A stretch of DNA of 64,000 nt from JAJFJD01 sp965228695. GTDB lineage: Bacteria; Pseudomonadota; Alphaproteobacteria; UBA8366. Position numbers and translations under genes: made by a program. Location: the NCBI GenBank assembly GCA_965228695.1, contig CBDDIB010000002.1, forward strand, positions 2,604,001-2,668,000, read 5' to 3'. Positions 8,294 to 16,873 of this stretch are shown here, piece by piece. A model generated the notes under the pieces. It worked only from the letters and a program-made list of their open reading frames with translations. It had not been told where the DNA came from and did not search any database. Position 1 is the stretch's first letter. The number at the start of each line of letters is the position of its first letter.

Positions 8294-9832
8294 ATGCCGT
8301 TTGAAGAGACCCTGGAGGATTTGGAGAAGCGCCGCGCCAAGGCGCTCAAGATGGGCAAACCCGAAATCCTGGAGCGGATGAAAAAGGCGGGGCTTCTCAA
8401 TGCACGGCAACGGCTCGATTACTTTCTGGATAAGGATAGCTTCATTGAGACCGGCGCCCTGGCGTCCGCGGCACGGCCCGAAGTCCGCGACAAGGCGCCG
8501 GCCGACGGCAAGATCGGCGGCTTTGGGAAGGTCGATGGGCGGATGGTCGGTATCGTCTCGAACGATTTCTCCGTCATGGGGGCCTCCAGCGCGCTCAACA
8601 ATCTGAAAAAGATGAAGCACGTGAAGGACACCGGCAACAAGCGCGGATTCCCGCTGGTGTTTCTCGGAGAATCGTCCGGCTCGCGCATGCCGGACCGGAT
8701 GGGCGCACAAGGCCGGTTGATCATCGCGCAGGACCCGAACGAGTACCGCCGCCTCCGCGAGTCGCCGTGGGCCGTGGCGCAGCTCGGCGATTGCTATGGG
8801 TCTTCCACCTGGTACGCCTGCATGTCGGACTTCGTTGTGATGCGGAAGGGCTCGACGATGGCGGTCGCCAGCAGCCGCGTGACGTCAATGGCGATCAACC
8901 AGCCGGTTACCAACGAGGAACTGGGCGGTTGGCGGCTCCATACCCGGGTGAGCGGGCTCGTCGACATGGCGGTCGACACGGATGAAGAGGCGCTCGATGC
9001 GATAAAGCGCTTCCTGTCCTACCTGCCCAGTAACAATCAGGAAGCGCCGCCGGTCGCGGAAGTGCCGCCGGGATCGGATGACGCGATCGAAAAGATTCTC
9101 GATATCGTCCCGGAGGAACGGCAGCGTGTCTACAACATGCGCCACGTCGTCGAAGCGATTTCCGACAAAGGCAGCGTCTTCGAGATGAAGCCGAACTATG
9201 GAAAGTCGGTTCTTACCGCGCTGACAAAGCTGAATGGCCGGACCGTCGGGTTCCTTTGCAGCAACCCGATCTTCAAGGGCGGCGCCGCCGATCCAGACGG
9301 GTGCAGCAAGGCGACGAGCTTCCTGGTGTTCTGCGATTCGTTCAACATCCCCATCGTGATGCTAGTGGATGTTCCCGGTTTCCTGATCGGCGTGGAGGGC
9401 GAACGAAAGGCTGCGCCTGGCAAAATCATCAATTGGATGAACGCCTTGTCGCTATGCACCGTGCCGAAAATCTCCATCATCCTGCGCAAGAGCTACGGTC
9501 AGGCCTACATCAACATGGGCGGCAACAAGAATTCCGACGAAATGGCGGTTTGGCCGACGGCTGATGTCGGCTTCATGGATCCCCGTACCGCCGTCAACGT
9601 CGTTTTCGGCCTTAAGAAAGAAGACGATCCGGAAGAATTCGAACGCAAAGTCGAAGAACTCGCGCGTGACGCCGGCCCATGGGAATTGGCGACGATGTAC
9701 GAAGCGCATGACGTCCTCGACCCGCGGGAAACGCGCCAATATCTGATCAATATGCTCGAGATCCACACGATGCGCCTGGAAAACGGGGTCGGACAGCATT
9801 TGATGCGGACCTGGCCTACAAGCATCGTATAA
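8294..9832 (+). CDS. Acyl-CoA carboxylase carboxyltransferase (beta) subunit
   Basis: 512 residues of the PccB/MmdA-type carboxyltransferase family, a fusion of two crotonase-like halves. Visible landmarks are GESSGSRMPDRMGAQG in the N half, and VDVPGFLIGVEGERKAAPGK with SYGQAYINMGGNKNSD in the C half. Such subunits transfer CO2 between carboxybiotin and an acyl-CoA. No biotin carboxylase or BCCP gene is in this window, so the partner must lie elsewhere. The start at MPFEETLED follows ATAGGAGGATCG. The same family recurs at 35391-36944. Substrate chain length cannot be read from sequence. Confidence 0.88.
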   Translation: MPFEETLEDLEKRRAKALKMGKPEILERMKKAGLLNARQRLDYFLDKDSFIETGALASAARPEVRDKAPADGKIGGFGKVDGRMVGIVSNDFSVMGASSALNNLKKMKHVKDTGNKRGFPLVFLGESSGSRMPDRMGAQGRLIIAQDPNEYRRLRESPWAVAQLGDCYGSSTWYACMSDFVVMRKGSTMAVASSRVTSMAINQPVTNEELGGWRLHTRVSGLVDMAVDTDEEALDAIKRFLSYLPSNNQEAPPVAEVPPGSDDAIEKILDIVPEERQRVYNMRHVVEAISDKGSVFEMKPNYGKSVLTALTKLNGRTVGFLCSNPIFKGGAADPDGCSKATSFLVFCDSFNIPIVMLVDVPGFLIGVEGERKAAPGKIINWMNALSLCTVPKISIILRKSYGQAYINMGGNKNSDEMAVWPTADVGFMDPRTAVNVVFGLKKEDDPEEFERKVEELARDAGPWELATMYEAHDVLDPRETRQYLINMLEIHTMRLENGVGQHLMRTWPTSIV

Positions 9833-9986
9833 GCGGATTTTCGTAAGGCTATCGGCAGCGGCGTGGCGGACGAAAGCACCGTTTTGCTCATCGGACGCTG
9901 CATATGCCGATTTTTAGCCTGCCACCTGCAAGTGTGGATTGGTGCCTGCCTTTGGAGATGCTGTCATAGATATCTGAATTCATTAG

Positions 9987-10014
9987 GAAAATGCCAGATC
10001 CCTTTGGCATTTTC
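9987..10014. repeat. 10-bp perfect inverted repeat (hairpin) after the carboxylase gene
   Basis: GAAAATGCCA and TGGCATTTTC form a perfect 10-bp inverted repeat around an 8-nt spacer. It sits about 155 bp after the carboxyltransferase stop and 116 bp before the start of the next gene. It could be a weak intrinsic terminator, since the 3' arm is T-rich, or an operator. I cannot decide which. Confidence 0.5.
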
Positions 10015-10129
10015 AGGTTTAGCGTTTACGGCGCGTTAAACAAATTCGTTGCATTATCGGAAAATTGCCGACACGCCGATCCGACTTGAGGCGGCTGTTC
10101 GATATATTTGCACGATTGGTTCTTTGCCG

Positions 10130-11206
10130 ATGACAGCGACCGCAGAATCCATTGAAGTTTCCGATGATCAGGAAGTGCCCAGCGACGTCGAATCCCAAAT
10201 GGATTCGCTTCATATTCTTCCTCTAAAAATTGTTCCGTTCAAAGTGCGGGCGCTGAACTCATCGTGTCTGATCAAGAACTCGCGGCTGGAAACGGTCGTC
10301 GAGATGTTCAAATACGAAGAGGGGACGAGCGGCCAAGTCGATGTCAACGAAGTGTGGACGGTCCTCGGATGCGATCCGGATGATCCCGAATTGGCGGCCG
10401 ATCGCGGCATTCTCTCCAATCTGGCGGCCCTATACAGCTACGACGTTTATTCTCTGCGCCGCTTGTTGCGGGAGTTGGGCATACCCCTCCATGACAACGC
10501 GGCGCTGAAACTCTCGCCGCAGAAAGCGGCCGAACTCGCGGACTACATGGGGGCGTTCACCCGGCCGTTGCTGTCGCAGGTGTATAGCGGCATGGAAACC
10601 GAGATCAAAGATTTCGACCAACTCATCGGCTTGTTCCGGTCGCCCGACAAGGAGAGCGCGCTCAAGAACCTCCAGATCATGGCCGACAAGCTGGAAATCG
10701 GCTTGGGTGAGATCCCGAAATTCCTGGAAGATTACGGCGATATTTTCATGTCGTTGGCGTATTTCCGTGAATGTCTGGACTCGCTGGTGCCGAAGATCAC
10801 AGAACTGCTCGACAATCTCGACGACATCCGTGGCAACTTCCAGCTCAAATCGGATCGCAACCTCATGAAGACCTGCGATTTTATGGAAGAGAAGATGACG
10901 GATATCACAACCTCGCTCACCGGCCGGTTCGAAAGTTTCCACCAGCATTCTAATAAGATGTGGGAAAACGTCACCGCGGATTCGTTCAAATCCGTACGCG
11001 ACATGATCGCCGGCCATCACATGACGCTCGGTGGCGTGCTCTGTGGTCTCGCGGTCAAGATGGACCTTTGGGATACGAAATTCGGTAACGGCCGAGGCGG
11101 ACTGGTTCAGCGCGCGGAGTTCATCATGGTCGATATGCGCCACGGCATGGAAATCATCAACCGGATCGAGCAGTCAGCGCCTAGCATCGTCGAAATGCGG
11201 CAGTAG
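10130..11206 (+). CDS. Conserved hypothetical alpha-helical protein
   Basis: I do not recognise a family. The ATG giving MTATAESIE is the most likely start (358 residues). An upstream in-frame ATG at 10049 would add 27 residues of poor coding character. The protein is soluble, acidic and mostly helical, with no signal peptide or membrane segment. Residues about 170-290 are rich in Leu/Glu/Lys helices (for example ITELLDNLDDIRGNF) that may bundle or form short coiled coils. The C-terminal part holds a conserved-looking GHHMTLGGVLCGLAVKMD. A C-terminal RIEQSAPSIVEMRQ ends three bases before the convergent stop of the next gene. No catalytic motif is apparent. Confidence 0.7.
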   Translation: MTATAESIEVSDDQEVPSDVESQMDSLHILPLKIVPFKVRALNSSCLIKNSRLETVVEMFKYEEGTSGQVDVNEVWTVLGCDPDDPELAADRGILSNLAALYSYDVYSLRRLLRELGIPLHDNAALKLSPQKAAELADYMGAFTRPLLSQVYSGMETEIKDFDQLIGLFRSPDKESALKNLQIMADKLEIGLGEIPKFLEDYGDIFMSLAYFRECLDSLVPKITELLDNLDDIRGNFQLKSDRNLMKTCDFMEEKMTDITTSLTGRFESFHQHSNKMWENVTADSFKSVRDMIAGHHMTLGGVLCGLAVKMDLWDTKFGNGRGGLVQRAEFIMVDMRHGMEIINRIEQSAPSIVEMRQ

Positions 11207-11209
11207 CCT

Positions 11210-12247
11210 CTAGCCGGAAAGACGCCACCGCCAGCCGCTGGCATCCGCAGCGTTATCCATCTGGATATCGAGTGTCAGGTTGCGGTCGTGGACCGCACAG
11301 GCGCCTTCCCAAATCCCGTTCCAAGCCCGAAGCAACTCCGACTGTAACGGTTCCATCAATCGCCAGTTTTCGTTCGTGATGAGGATCGTGTCGGTCTCAG
11401 TACGCAGGGATGGGCCGTTGCCCATGGCGCGGCTGATCCTTTGCAGATAATCGGCGAAACCTCTCCGCGACGGATCGGTAAGGCCCAGCATGTCACGGGT
11501 AGCATCGTAGAATTGCATCCCCACAAACCGAGCCGTGAGATGCACCAAATTGGCGGCGTCACTCGGACCGAATACGTCGAGAAGGACGGCGAACATCGAC
11601 CGCACATAGTAGAGCGCATAGTTGCGTTCGGCCTTGGCGAGGCGCAGTGCCGGCCACTCGGCGGAATCGACGATTGGCGCCGCATCCGGGACAAAGGTAG
11701 GCGCTTGTTCATCGGGCGCAAAGCGCAGCCGGTCCTCCGGTGCGAGTGGCCCGTCATACTCGTAGAAATATCCCTCGAGCCCGGGATCGCCATTCGTGGT
11801 CATACCGGTGCAGACGAAGCCGAGGTTGGGATTGCCGAGTGCGTCGCCGTTATGGGCGTGCCAGCCGCGCATCATGGCGATGGTGATCGCGTTGGTGACG
11901 CCGCAGATCGCCGTGCCGTCAAAAATCCATCGCGGGGGTGGATAGCGGATCCAGGCCTTGCGGTCGGACTCGGGCATATACTCCACTTTGACGGTGCCGA
12001 TCGCGTTGCTGAGATAGTGATACTGCGCCGACGCGACCGCATCGGGCAGGTCGGTCAAACCGAGTTTTTCGAGCCCCGGCAGGAAGGTTTCCGAATGCTG
12101 ACGTCGGAATAGGCGATAGACCACGTCGGCTGCGACCTCCTCGCCCTTGCGGGTCATCAGCGACAGGATCAGCCCGGTCGTCATCCGATGGTGCAGTTCG
12201 GCGACCGCGCGATAATCGGAAATCGGGGGCGAGGCGTCGTCGGTCAT
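11210..12247 (-). CDS. Hypothetical protein, co-transcribed with an EmrB-type exporter
   Basis: 345 residues with no recognised family. Features include an N-terminal helical stretch (HHRMTTGLILSLM), an aromatic-rich segment (RKAWIRYPPPRWIFDGTA), and GWHAHNGDALGNPNLGFVCTGM. In the C half, NLVHLTARFVGMQFYDATRDML looks like a buried helix pair. There is no signal peptide and no clear transmembrane helix. The start lies 4 bp downstream of the stop of the MFS exporter gene on the same strand, so the pair is very likely translationally coupled. A role in modifying or sensing the exported compound is possible but speculative. Confidence 0.72.
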   Translation of the reverse strand: MTDDASPPISDYRAVAELHHRMTTGLILSLMTRKGEEVAADVVYRLFRRQHSETFLPGLEKLGLTDLPDAVASAQYHYLSNAIGTVKVEYMPESDRKAWIRYPPPRWIFDGTAICGVTNAITIAMMRGWHAHNGDALGNPNLGFVCTGMTTNGDPGLEGYFYEYDGPLAPEDRLRFAPDEQAPTFVPDAAPIVDSAEWPALRLAKAERNYALYYVRSMFAVLLDVFGPSDAANLVHLTARFVGMQFYDATRDMLGLTDPSRRGFADYLQRISRAMGNGPSLRTETDTILITNENWRLMEPLQSELLRAWNGIWEGACAVHDRNLTLDIQMDNAADASGWRWRLSG

Positions 12248-12251
12248 CGGG

Positions 12252-13772
12252 TCAATCCCCCACCTGTTTCGGAAGGCGGACCAGCAGGATCAGCGGCAGC
12301 ACGATAACGCACGCTGCGGTATATAGGCCGAACGCGTTAAGATACCCGAGCATTGCCGCCTGCCGGCCGATTTCGCCGCCCATTGCCGCCAGGCCCGACA
12401 GGTTCTCTATATCCCAGGCATTCGGCAGGTTGGGAAAGGCCAGCCGCTCGTTGAAAGGTGAGATGTATTCGGTCAGCCAGGCGTGATTCATCTGCCCGGT
12501 ACGCACCAATGTGGTGACGCTGGCGGAAATGAAGATGCTGCTGCCCAGGTTTCGCAGCAGATGGAAGACGCCGGTCGACTCCGACAGGAAGCGCCGGTCG
12601 AGGGTCGAGAAGGTAGCGACCACCAGCGGCACCCAAATCAACCCGACGGCGGTGCCCTGCATGATGCTGGTCACCGCAACCTCTGCATTGGTGACGGTCA
12701 TGTCGAACTGCATCATCATGATACCGGACACGGCCTGAACGCCGAAGCCGACGGTCATGCCGATCCTGGGATCCAGCTTGCCGATCCACATTGCGAGAAA
12801 GAATCCGATCACGGCGCCGATACCGCGGCAAGCGATCAAAAATCCTATAATGGAATCAGGATATTCCATCAGCTCTTTGAGCATCGGTGGCAACATCACC
12901 ATCGGGGTGAAATTCAGCATGCCGTAAACCAGAACGATGATCAGGCCGAGGCTGTAATTCCGGTCAAGCAAGTGGCGCGGGTTCAGGAAGGGCGCGCGGG
13001 CGGTCAGGCTGTGCACGATGAAGACGTAGAGCGCGACGCCGGCGATCGCGGTCTCGATGATGATCTCGCGGGAGTCGAACCAGTCTTCCTGCTGCCCGCG
13101 GTCGAGGATGAGCTGCAGGCACGTGACCGCCAGGGAGAGCGAGAGGAAGCCGGCCCAATCGAACCGCATGCCGCGCTCCCGGCCGCCTTCGGTGAGGGAG
13201 GCCCAAAGCCCGGCCCAGGCGACGGCGCTGATCGGGACGATCAGCCAGAAGGTCCAGCGCCAATCGTAGATTTCGCTCAAGGCACCGCCGAAGACAGGGC
13301 CGAAGATCGGGCCGACCACCACGCCCATGCCGAAGATCGCGGTTACGGTGCCATGCTGTCTCTTCGGGTAAATTGCGAGCAAAATGGCATTCGACAGCGG
13401 TGTCATCGGCGCGCCGAAGCCGCCTTGAAGAATGCGGTAGACGATCAGGGATTCCAGCGACTCCGCCATGCCGCAGAGGACCGTCGCGATCGTGAACCCG
13501 GCGAGGCAGTACAGCATCACGTTGCGCCAGCCGAAGGTGGCGCTCAGCCAGCCGGCCATCGGCGTCATGATGGCGGTCGCCAGGATATTCAGCGTTACGA
13601 TCCAGGAGATCTGATCCTGCGTGGTCGAGAGACTCCCCTGCATCTGCGGCAGGATGACCGTGACCATCAGGAATGTCATGCCGTACAGAGTCTGAGACAG
13701 CGTGACCGACGCGAGAATCGCACCCCGGCGGAAGGGCGTGTATTCGGCTGGAGTGACGACGTCGGCGGTCAT
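12252..13772 (-). CDS. DHA2-family MFS multidrug efflux permease (EmrB/QacA type)
   Basis: 506 residues with about 14 predicted membrane helices, as expected for the DHA2 drug:H+ antiporter family. Motif C-like sequence GMGVVVGPIFGPVFGGAL in helix 5 marks an antiporter, and the helix 2-3 loop GWLSATFGWRNVM matches MFS motif A. It exports hydrophobic compounds across the inner membrane, normally with an EmrA-like periplasmic adaptor, and no adaptor gene is adjacent. A hypothetical gene follows after 4 bp. Its start region faces the enoyl-CoA hydratase gene across 129 bp, which should hold divergent promoters. Confidence 0.87.
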   Translation of the reverse strand: MTADVVTPAEYTPFRRGAILASVTLSQTLYGMTFLMVTVILPQMQGSLSTTQDQISWIVTLNILATAIMTPMAGWLSATFGWRNVMLYCLAGFTIATVLCGMAESLESLIVYRILQGGFGAPMTPLSNAILLAIYPKRQHGTVTAIFGMGVVVGPIFGPVFGGALSEIYDWRWTFWLIVPISAVAWAGLWASLTEGGRERGMRFDWAGFLSLSLAVTCLQLILDRGQQEDWFDSREIIIETAIAGVALYVFIVHSLTARAPFLNPRHLLDRNYSLGLIIVLVYGMLNFTPMVMLPPMLKELMEYPDSIIGFLIACRGIGAVIGFFLAMWIGKLDPRIGMTVGFGVQAVSGIMMMQFDMTVTNAEVAVTSIMQGTAVGLIWVPLVVATFSTLDRRFLSESTGVFHLLRNLGSSIFISASVTTLVRTGQMNHAWLTEYISPFNERLAFPNLPNAWDIENLSGLAAMGGEIGRQAAMLGYLNAFGLYTAACVIVLPLILLVRLPKQVGD

Positions 13773-13901
13773 GCGTTGCGCAGCTCAAGAGGGTTTGGCC
13801 CGACGCACATATCGGCTTGCGGGAAAGCCGTTTTCTTGCGGGCCGAGCCGTGGTTTGTTCGGGCGCAGGGTAGGAAAAGAACGGAGCGATGGAAACCACT
13901 C

Positions 13902-14708
13902 ATGAACAGCGCTAGTGATATCGTCTTGGCCGACCGCCGGGATGCGGTCTTGTGGCTTACCATCAACCGGCCGGAGCGGCGGAATGCCTTGAATGGCGTT
14001 GTATTCGACGCGCTCCTTACGGCGCTGGCCGCCGCCGATGCGGATCCGTCAATCCGGGCGACGGTCCTGACCGGGGCGGGGGAGAAGGCGTTCTCCGCCG
14101 GGGCCGACCTCAAACCCGACACGCAGTACACGGCGCTGACGCTCGACGAGGCCGCGTTGGAGCACCCCTATGTCCAATTCGCCCGCGGCGTGCGGAAATT
14201 CAGCAAGCCCCTGATCGCGCGGGTCAACGGCGACGCGTTGGCCGGTGGGCTCGGCGTTCTGTCGCTCTGCGACATGGCCGTGGCGGCGGATCATGCGCGG
14301 TTCGGCCTGCCGGAGGTTACGATCGGTCTTTTCCCTTTGCTGATCGTCGCGTCGCTGCGCCGGCTTATTCCGCGCCGAGTCCTCATGGAAATGGCCATTA
14401 CCGGCGAATTCGTCGATTGCGCCGCAGCGAAGGAGATGGGACTGCTGAATCATGTGGTGCCGGTGGCGGAATTGGACGCCAAGGTCCATTGGCTGGTCGA
14501 TCGTATCCTGGATAAATCGCCCACAGCAGTCCGCCGCGGCAAGGTCGCGATGTGCCGTATGTGGGAGATGACCGAGGACGACTCGCTCGCGCATGGCCAA
14601 TCCGAACTGGCGCTGCTGTTCGCGACCGCCGATCACAAGGAAGGGTTGGCGGCGTTCAATGAAAAACGGCTGCCCGATTGGCCGAGCCTGCTCGGTGAAA
14701 AGGACTAA
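13902..14708 (+). CDS. Enoyl-CoA hydratase/isomerase family protein (crotonase)
   Basis: 268 residues. The oxyanion-hole segments are visible: AFSAGADLK (about residues 65-73) and NGDALAGGLGVLSLCDMAVAA (about 110-130), followed by FGLPEVTIGLFP. The family Glu residues for hydration occupy the FGLPEV and GGLGVL regions, and only one clear Glu is seen, so isomerase or hydrolase activity is also possible. The start at MNSASDIVLADR is chosen because everything upstream in this frame is antisense to the MFS gene. The stop overlaps the convergent flavodoxin stop by 4 bp. Confidence 0.85.
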   Translation: MNSASDIVLADRRDAVLWLTINRPERRNALNGVVFDALLTALAAADADPSIRATVLTGAGEKAFSAGADLKPDTQYTALTLDEAALEHPYVQFARGVRKFSKPLIARVNGDALAGGLGVLSLCDMAVAADHARFGLPEVTIGLFPLLIVASLRRLIPRRVLMEMAITGEFVDCAAAKEMGLLNHVVPVAELDAKVHWLVDRILDKSPTAVRRGKVAMCRMWEMTEDDSLAHGQSELALLFATADHKEGLAAFNEKRLPDWPSLLGEKD

Positions 14709-15211
14709 GTGCGGGTAGGATCAACCCCGCGCAACAGACGGTCCGCGAAGCTGCGGATCGCCTCAAGGAGTGCGTCTCCATTGACCTCATCGGCGCTCAG
14801 GGTGAGCGCGGCTTCGATTTGGCGCGGCAAAAGGGATGCCATCATCTTTACCGATTTTTCAGGCGGCGAGTGTCCGCCATGGGTCAGGAACACGGCGATC
14901 TGCGCGGGCAACTCGGGTGAATTGTCGAGATAGGCGCGGATTGGCAGCGCGGGATAGCTCGTCCAGACCGGGGCGCCGATCAGGAAGAGGTCATACTCCG
15001 ATGGATTCTTCTGCGGCATTTCGATCGGCGGCATTTTGCCTTTGAGGCTGTCGTATCCGGCCCGCAGATAGCGCAGGCCGCCGGGCCGGTAACGGTCGCA
15101 GCGGATTTCGCCGACGTCGGCCTTCAATTTCGCGGCCAAGGCGTCGGCGAGCCTCCGTGTCGTGCCCGTTCGCGAATAATAGACGATCAGCGTTCGCACC
15201 GGTGTCTCCAT
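14705..15211 (-). CDS. Flavodoxin-like protein
   Basis: 168 residues. YYSRTGTTRRLADALA near the N-terminus is the flavodoxin FMN-phosphate loop (S/T-x-T-G-x-T). GAPVWTSYPALPIRAYL matches the isoalloxazine-contacting loop. It should be a cytoplasmic FMN electron carrier or an NAD(P)H:quinone-type flavodoxin. The start is METPVRTLIVYY. An exact FNR/FixK-type palindrome lies 43 bp upstream at 15254-15267, implying control by oxygen. The long upstream in-frame reading is rejected because it would run through that site. Confidence 0.85.
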   Translation of the reverse strand: METPVRTLIVYYSRTGTTRRLADALAAKLKADVGEIRCDRYRPGGLRYLRAGYDSLKGKMPPIEMPQKNPSEYDLFLIGAPVWTSYPALPIRAYLDNSPELPAQIAVFLTHGGHSPPEKSVKMMASLLPRQIEAALTLSADEVNGDALLEAIRSFADRLLRGVDPTRT

Positions 15212-15253
15212 GATTGCCGGGATGCAGGGTCGGCCAACGTCGCGCCGGTTGCG

Positions 15254-15267
15254 TTGACGCGGATCAA
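15254..15267. promoter_or_regulatory. Candidate FNR/FixK-type binding site
   Basis: TTGACGCGGATCAA matches the alphaproteobacterial FNR/FixK consensus TTGA-N6-TCAA as a perfect half-site pair. It lies 43 bp upstream of the flavodoxin start and 141 bp upstream of the symporter start in their shared divergent spacer, so it could control either or both. Confidence 0.5.
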
Positions 15268-15407
15268 TCGAAGCGGCGCCTGCCGCTTGGCGCGTCCTCG
15301 CGCCGCGATCACGAACCTGTAGGTTGTTTGCGACCGGAAACCTCGCTAAGCAGCGGTATCTAAGCACGCCTGGGTCATGCCCCTGACCACCGGTACGGAG
15401 ATGTAGC

Positions 15408-16787
15408 GTGGAATCCTTTGCTTTGATCGGCTTTTGCGGACTGCTGGCCGTCGTCAGTTACCTGATCTCGCCGCGCGTCCAGACGGTGCAGGCGTTTTTC
15501 CGCGGCTATTCGGACACCGGCGAGGCGCCGGGTTTGTTGACGCTGATCCTCTCGCAGGTGACCACTTGGGTCTTCGCGCGGTCGCTGATGAATGCGGGAA
15601 TTCTGGGGTATTTCTACGGCATTTCCGGCGCGCTCGCGTATACCGCCTACTATCTATCTTTCCTGACCGGGGCCTATATCGTCGACGGCATCCGGTTCCG
15701 GCACGGATTCGGCAGCGTGCAGGGTTTCCTGGTGTCGCGATTCGGGCGGCCCGGTGCGGGTGCGTATAACTGCGTCGCCGGCATTCGGCTGCTCAGTGAG
15801 GTTTTCGCTAATCTGCTGGTCATCGGCATCATCTTCGGCGTCGCCGGATCGACGGCCTATATCGTCTCGATTCTGGCGGTGGCGGCGATCACCCTCGGCT
15901 ATTCGATGATGGGCGGGTTGCGCGCGTCGCTGCGCACCGACGTGATGCAGATGATCCTGCTGATGGTCGTGTTGGCGGTGCTGTTCGGACAGACGCTGTG
16001 GATCGACGGATTTGCCTTCCCGGCGATCGTGGCGAGCAGCCCGGACCTTGCCGGGCCGGGATGGATCCTGCTCGCCGTGGCGCTGCTACAGATCTGGAGC
16101 TATCCGATGCACGATCCGGTCATGATGGATCGGGGCTTCGTGGCCGACCGCGACACCACACGGCGCAGTTTCCTGCATGCATGGTGGTTGTCGTCGATCT
16201 GCATCCTGGTGTTCGGGCTGCTCGGCGTGCACGCGGGGTTGGTGAAGTTGGACGGCGAGACGATGGTCGTCACCCTGATGCGCATCTTCGGCGATACGAC
16301 CATGATGCTGTTCAATGTGGCGCTGATCCTGTCCGCGGTCTCCACCCTCGATTCCACATTTTCGAGCGCGGCAAAGCTCAGCATCGTCGACATGCGGTTG
16401 GCCGACCCGACGCCCCGCAACGGGCGGATCGCGATGGCGCTGTTCTTCGTCGGCGGTCTGGCCTTCCTGTTCTTCGGCGGCCGCGACCTGTTCGCCGCCG
16501 TCGCGGTCAGCGGCACCGCCTCGATGTTCCTGGCCCCGGTGATCTTCTTCTGCGTCTGGGGTGGACGGCAGGTGGCGCCCTGGGCGTTCGCGGTCGCTTT
16601 CGTCGCCGCGATCGGCGGGGCGGGGCTTTATATGGTCGAAAGCAGTGGTTATCTCTCGGTGATCGAGCCGCTGATCGGCGTTTCCCACAAATACGCCAAA
16701 CTGCTGGTGATTTCGGCCAGTGTGCTGATGATCGGCTGCGGGGCCTTCGCCCTCGGTTTGCGGCGGGAGGCGGCGGCTCAGGCCTGA
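15408..16787 (+). CDS. Sodium:solute symporter (SSS) family permease
   Basis: 459 residues, about 13 hydrophobic helices, with the LeuT-like arrangement of the SSS family. The segment ALILSAVSTLDSTFSSAAKL matches the TM8 Na2-site region with its small/hydroxyl residues. RASLRTDVMQMILLM corresponds to the conserved R-T-D-x-x-Q motif after TM5. It imports a small organic solute with Na+. The start codon is GTG, preceded by CGGAG; MESFALIGF begins directly in the first helix, typical for the family. The substrate is unknown. Its divergent neighbour is the flavodoxin gene. Confidence 0.85.
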   Translation: MESFALIGFCGLLAVVSYLISPRVQTVQAFFRGYSDTGEAPGLLTLILSQVTTWVFARSLMNAGILGYFYGISGALAYTAYYLSFLTGAYIVDGIRFRHGFGSVQGFLVSRFGRPGAGAYNCVAGIRLLSEVFANLLVIGIIFGVAGSTAYIVSILAVAAITLGYSMMGGLRASLRTDVMQMILLMVVLAVLFGQTLWIDGFAFPAIVASSPDLAGPGWILLAVALLQIWSYPMHDPVMMDRGFVADRDTTRRSFLHAWWLSSICILVFGLLGVHAGLVKLDGETMVVTLMRIFGDTTMMLFNVALILSAVSTLDSTFSSAAKLSIVDMRLADPTPRNGRIAMALFFVGGLAFLFFGGRDLFAAVAVSGTASMFLAPVIFFCVWGGRQVAPWAFAVAFVAAIGGAGLYMVESSGYLSVIEPLIGVSHKYAKLLVISASVLMIGCGAFALGLRREAAAQA

Positions 16788-16873
16788 TCCTTTATGCTGC
16801 TTACTAGGAGTGGCGCACACCGCCCTGCATCCGTACAATCCGGCGCAACGAACAGGATGCAGGGACCGACCGA

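Noticed and set aside
12483..13901. A long upstream extension of the enoyl-CoA hydratase frame
   Set aside because: It is antisense to the EmrB-type exporter and has no protein-like composition; the hydratase begins at 13902.
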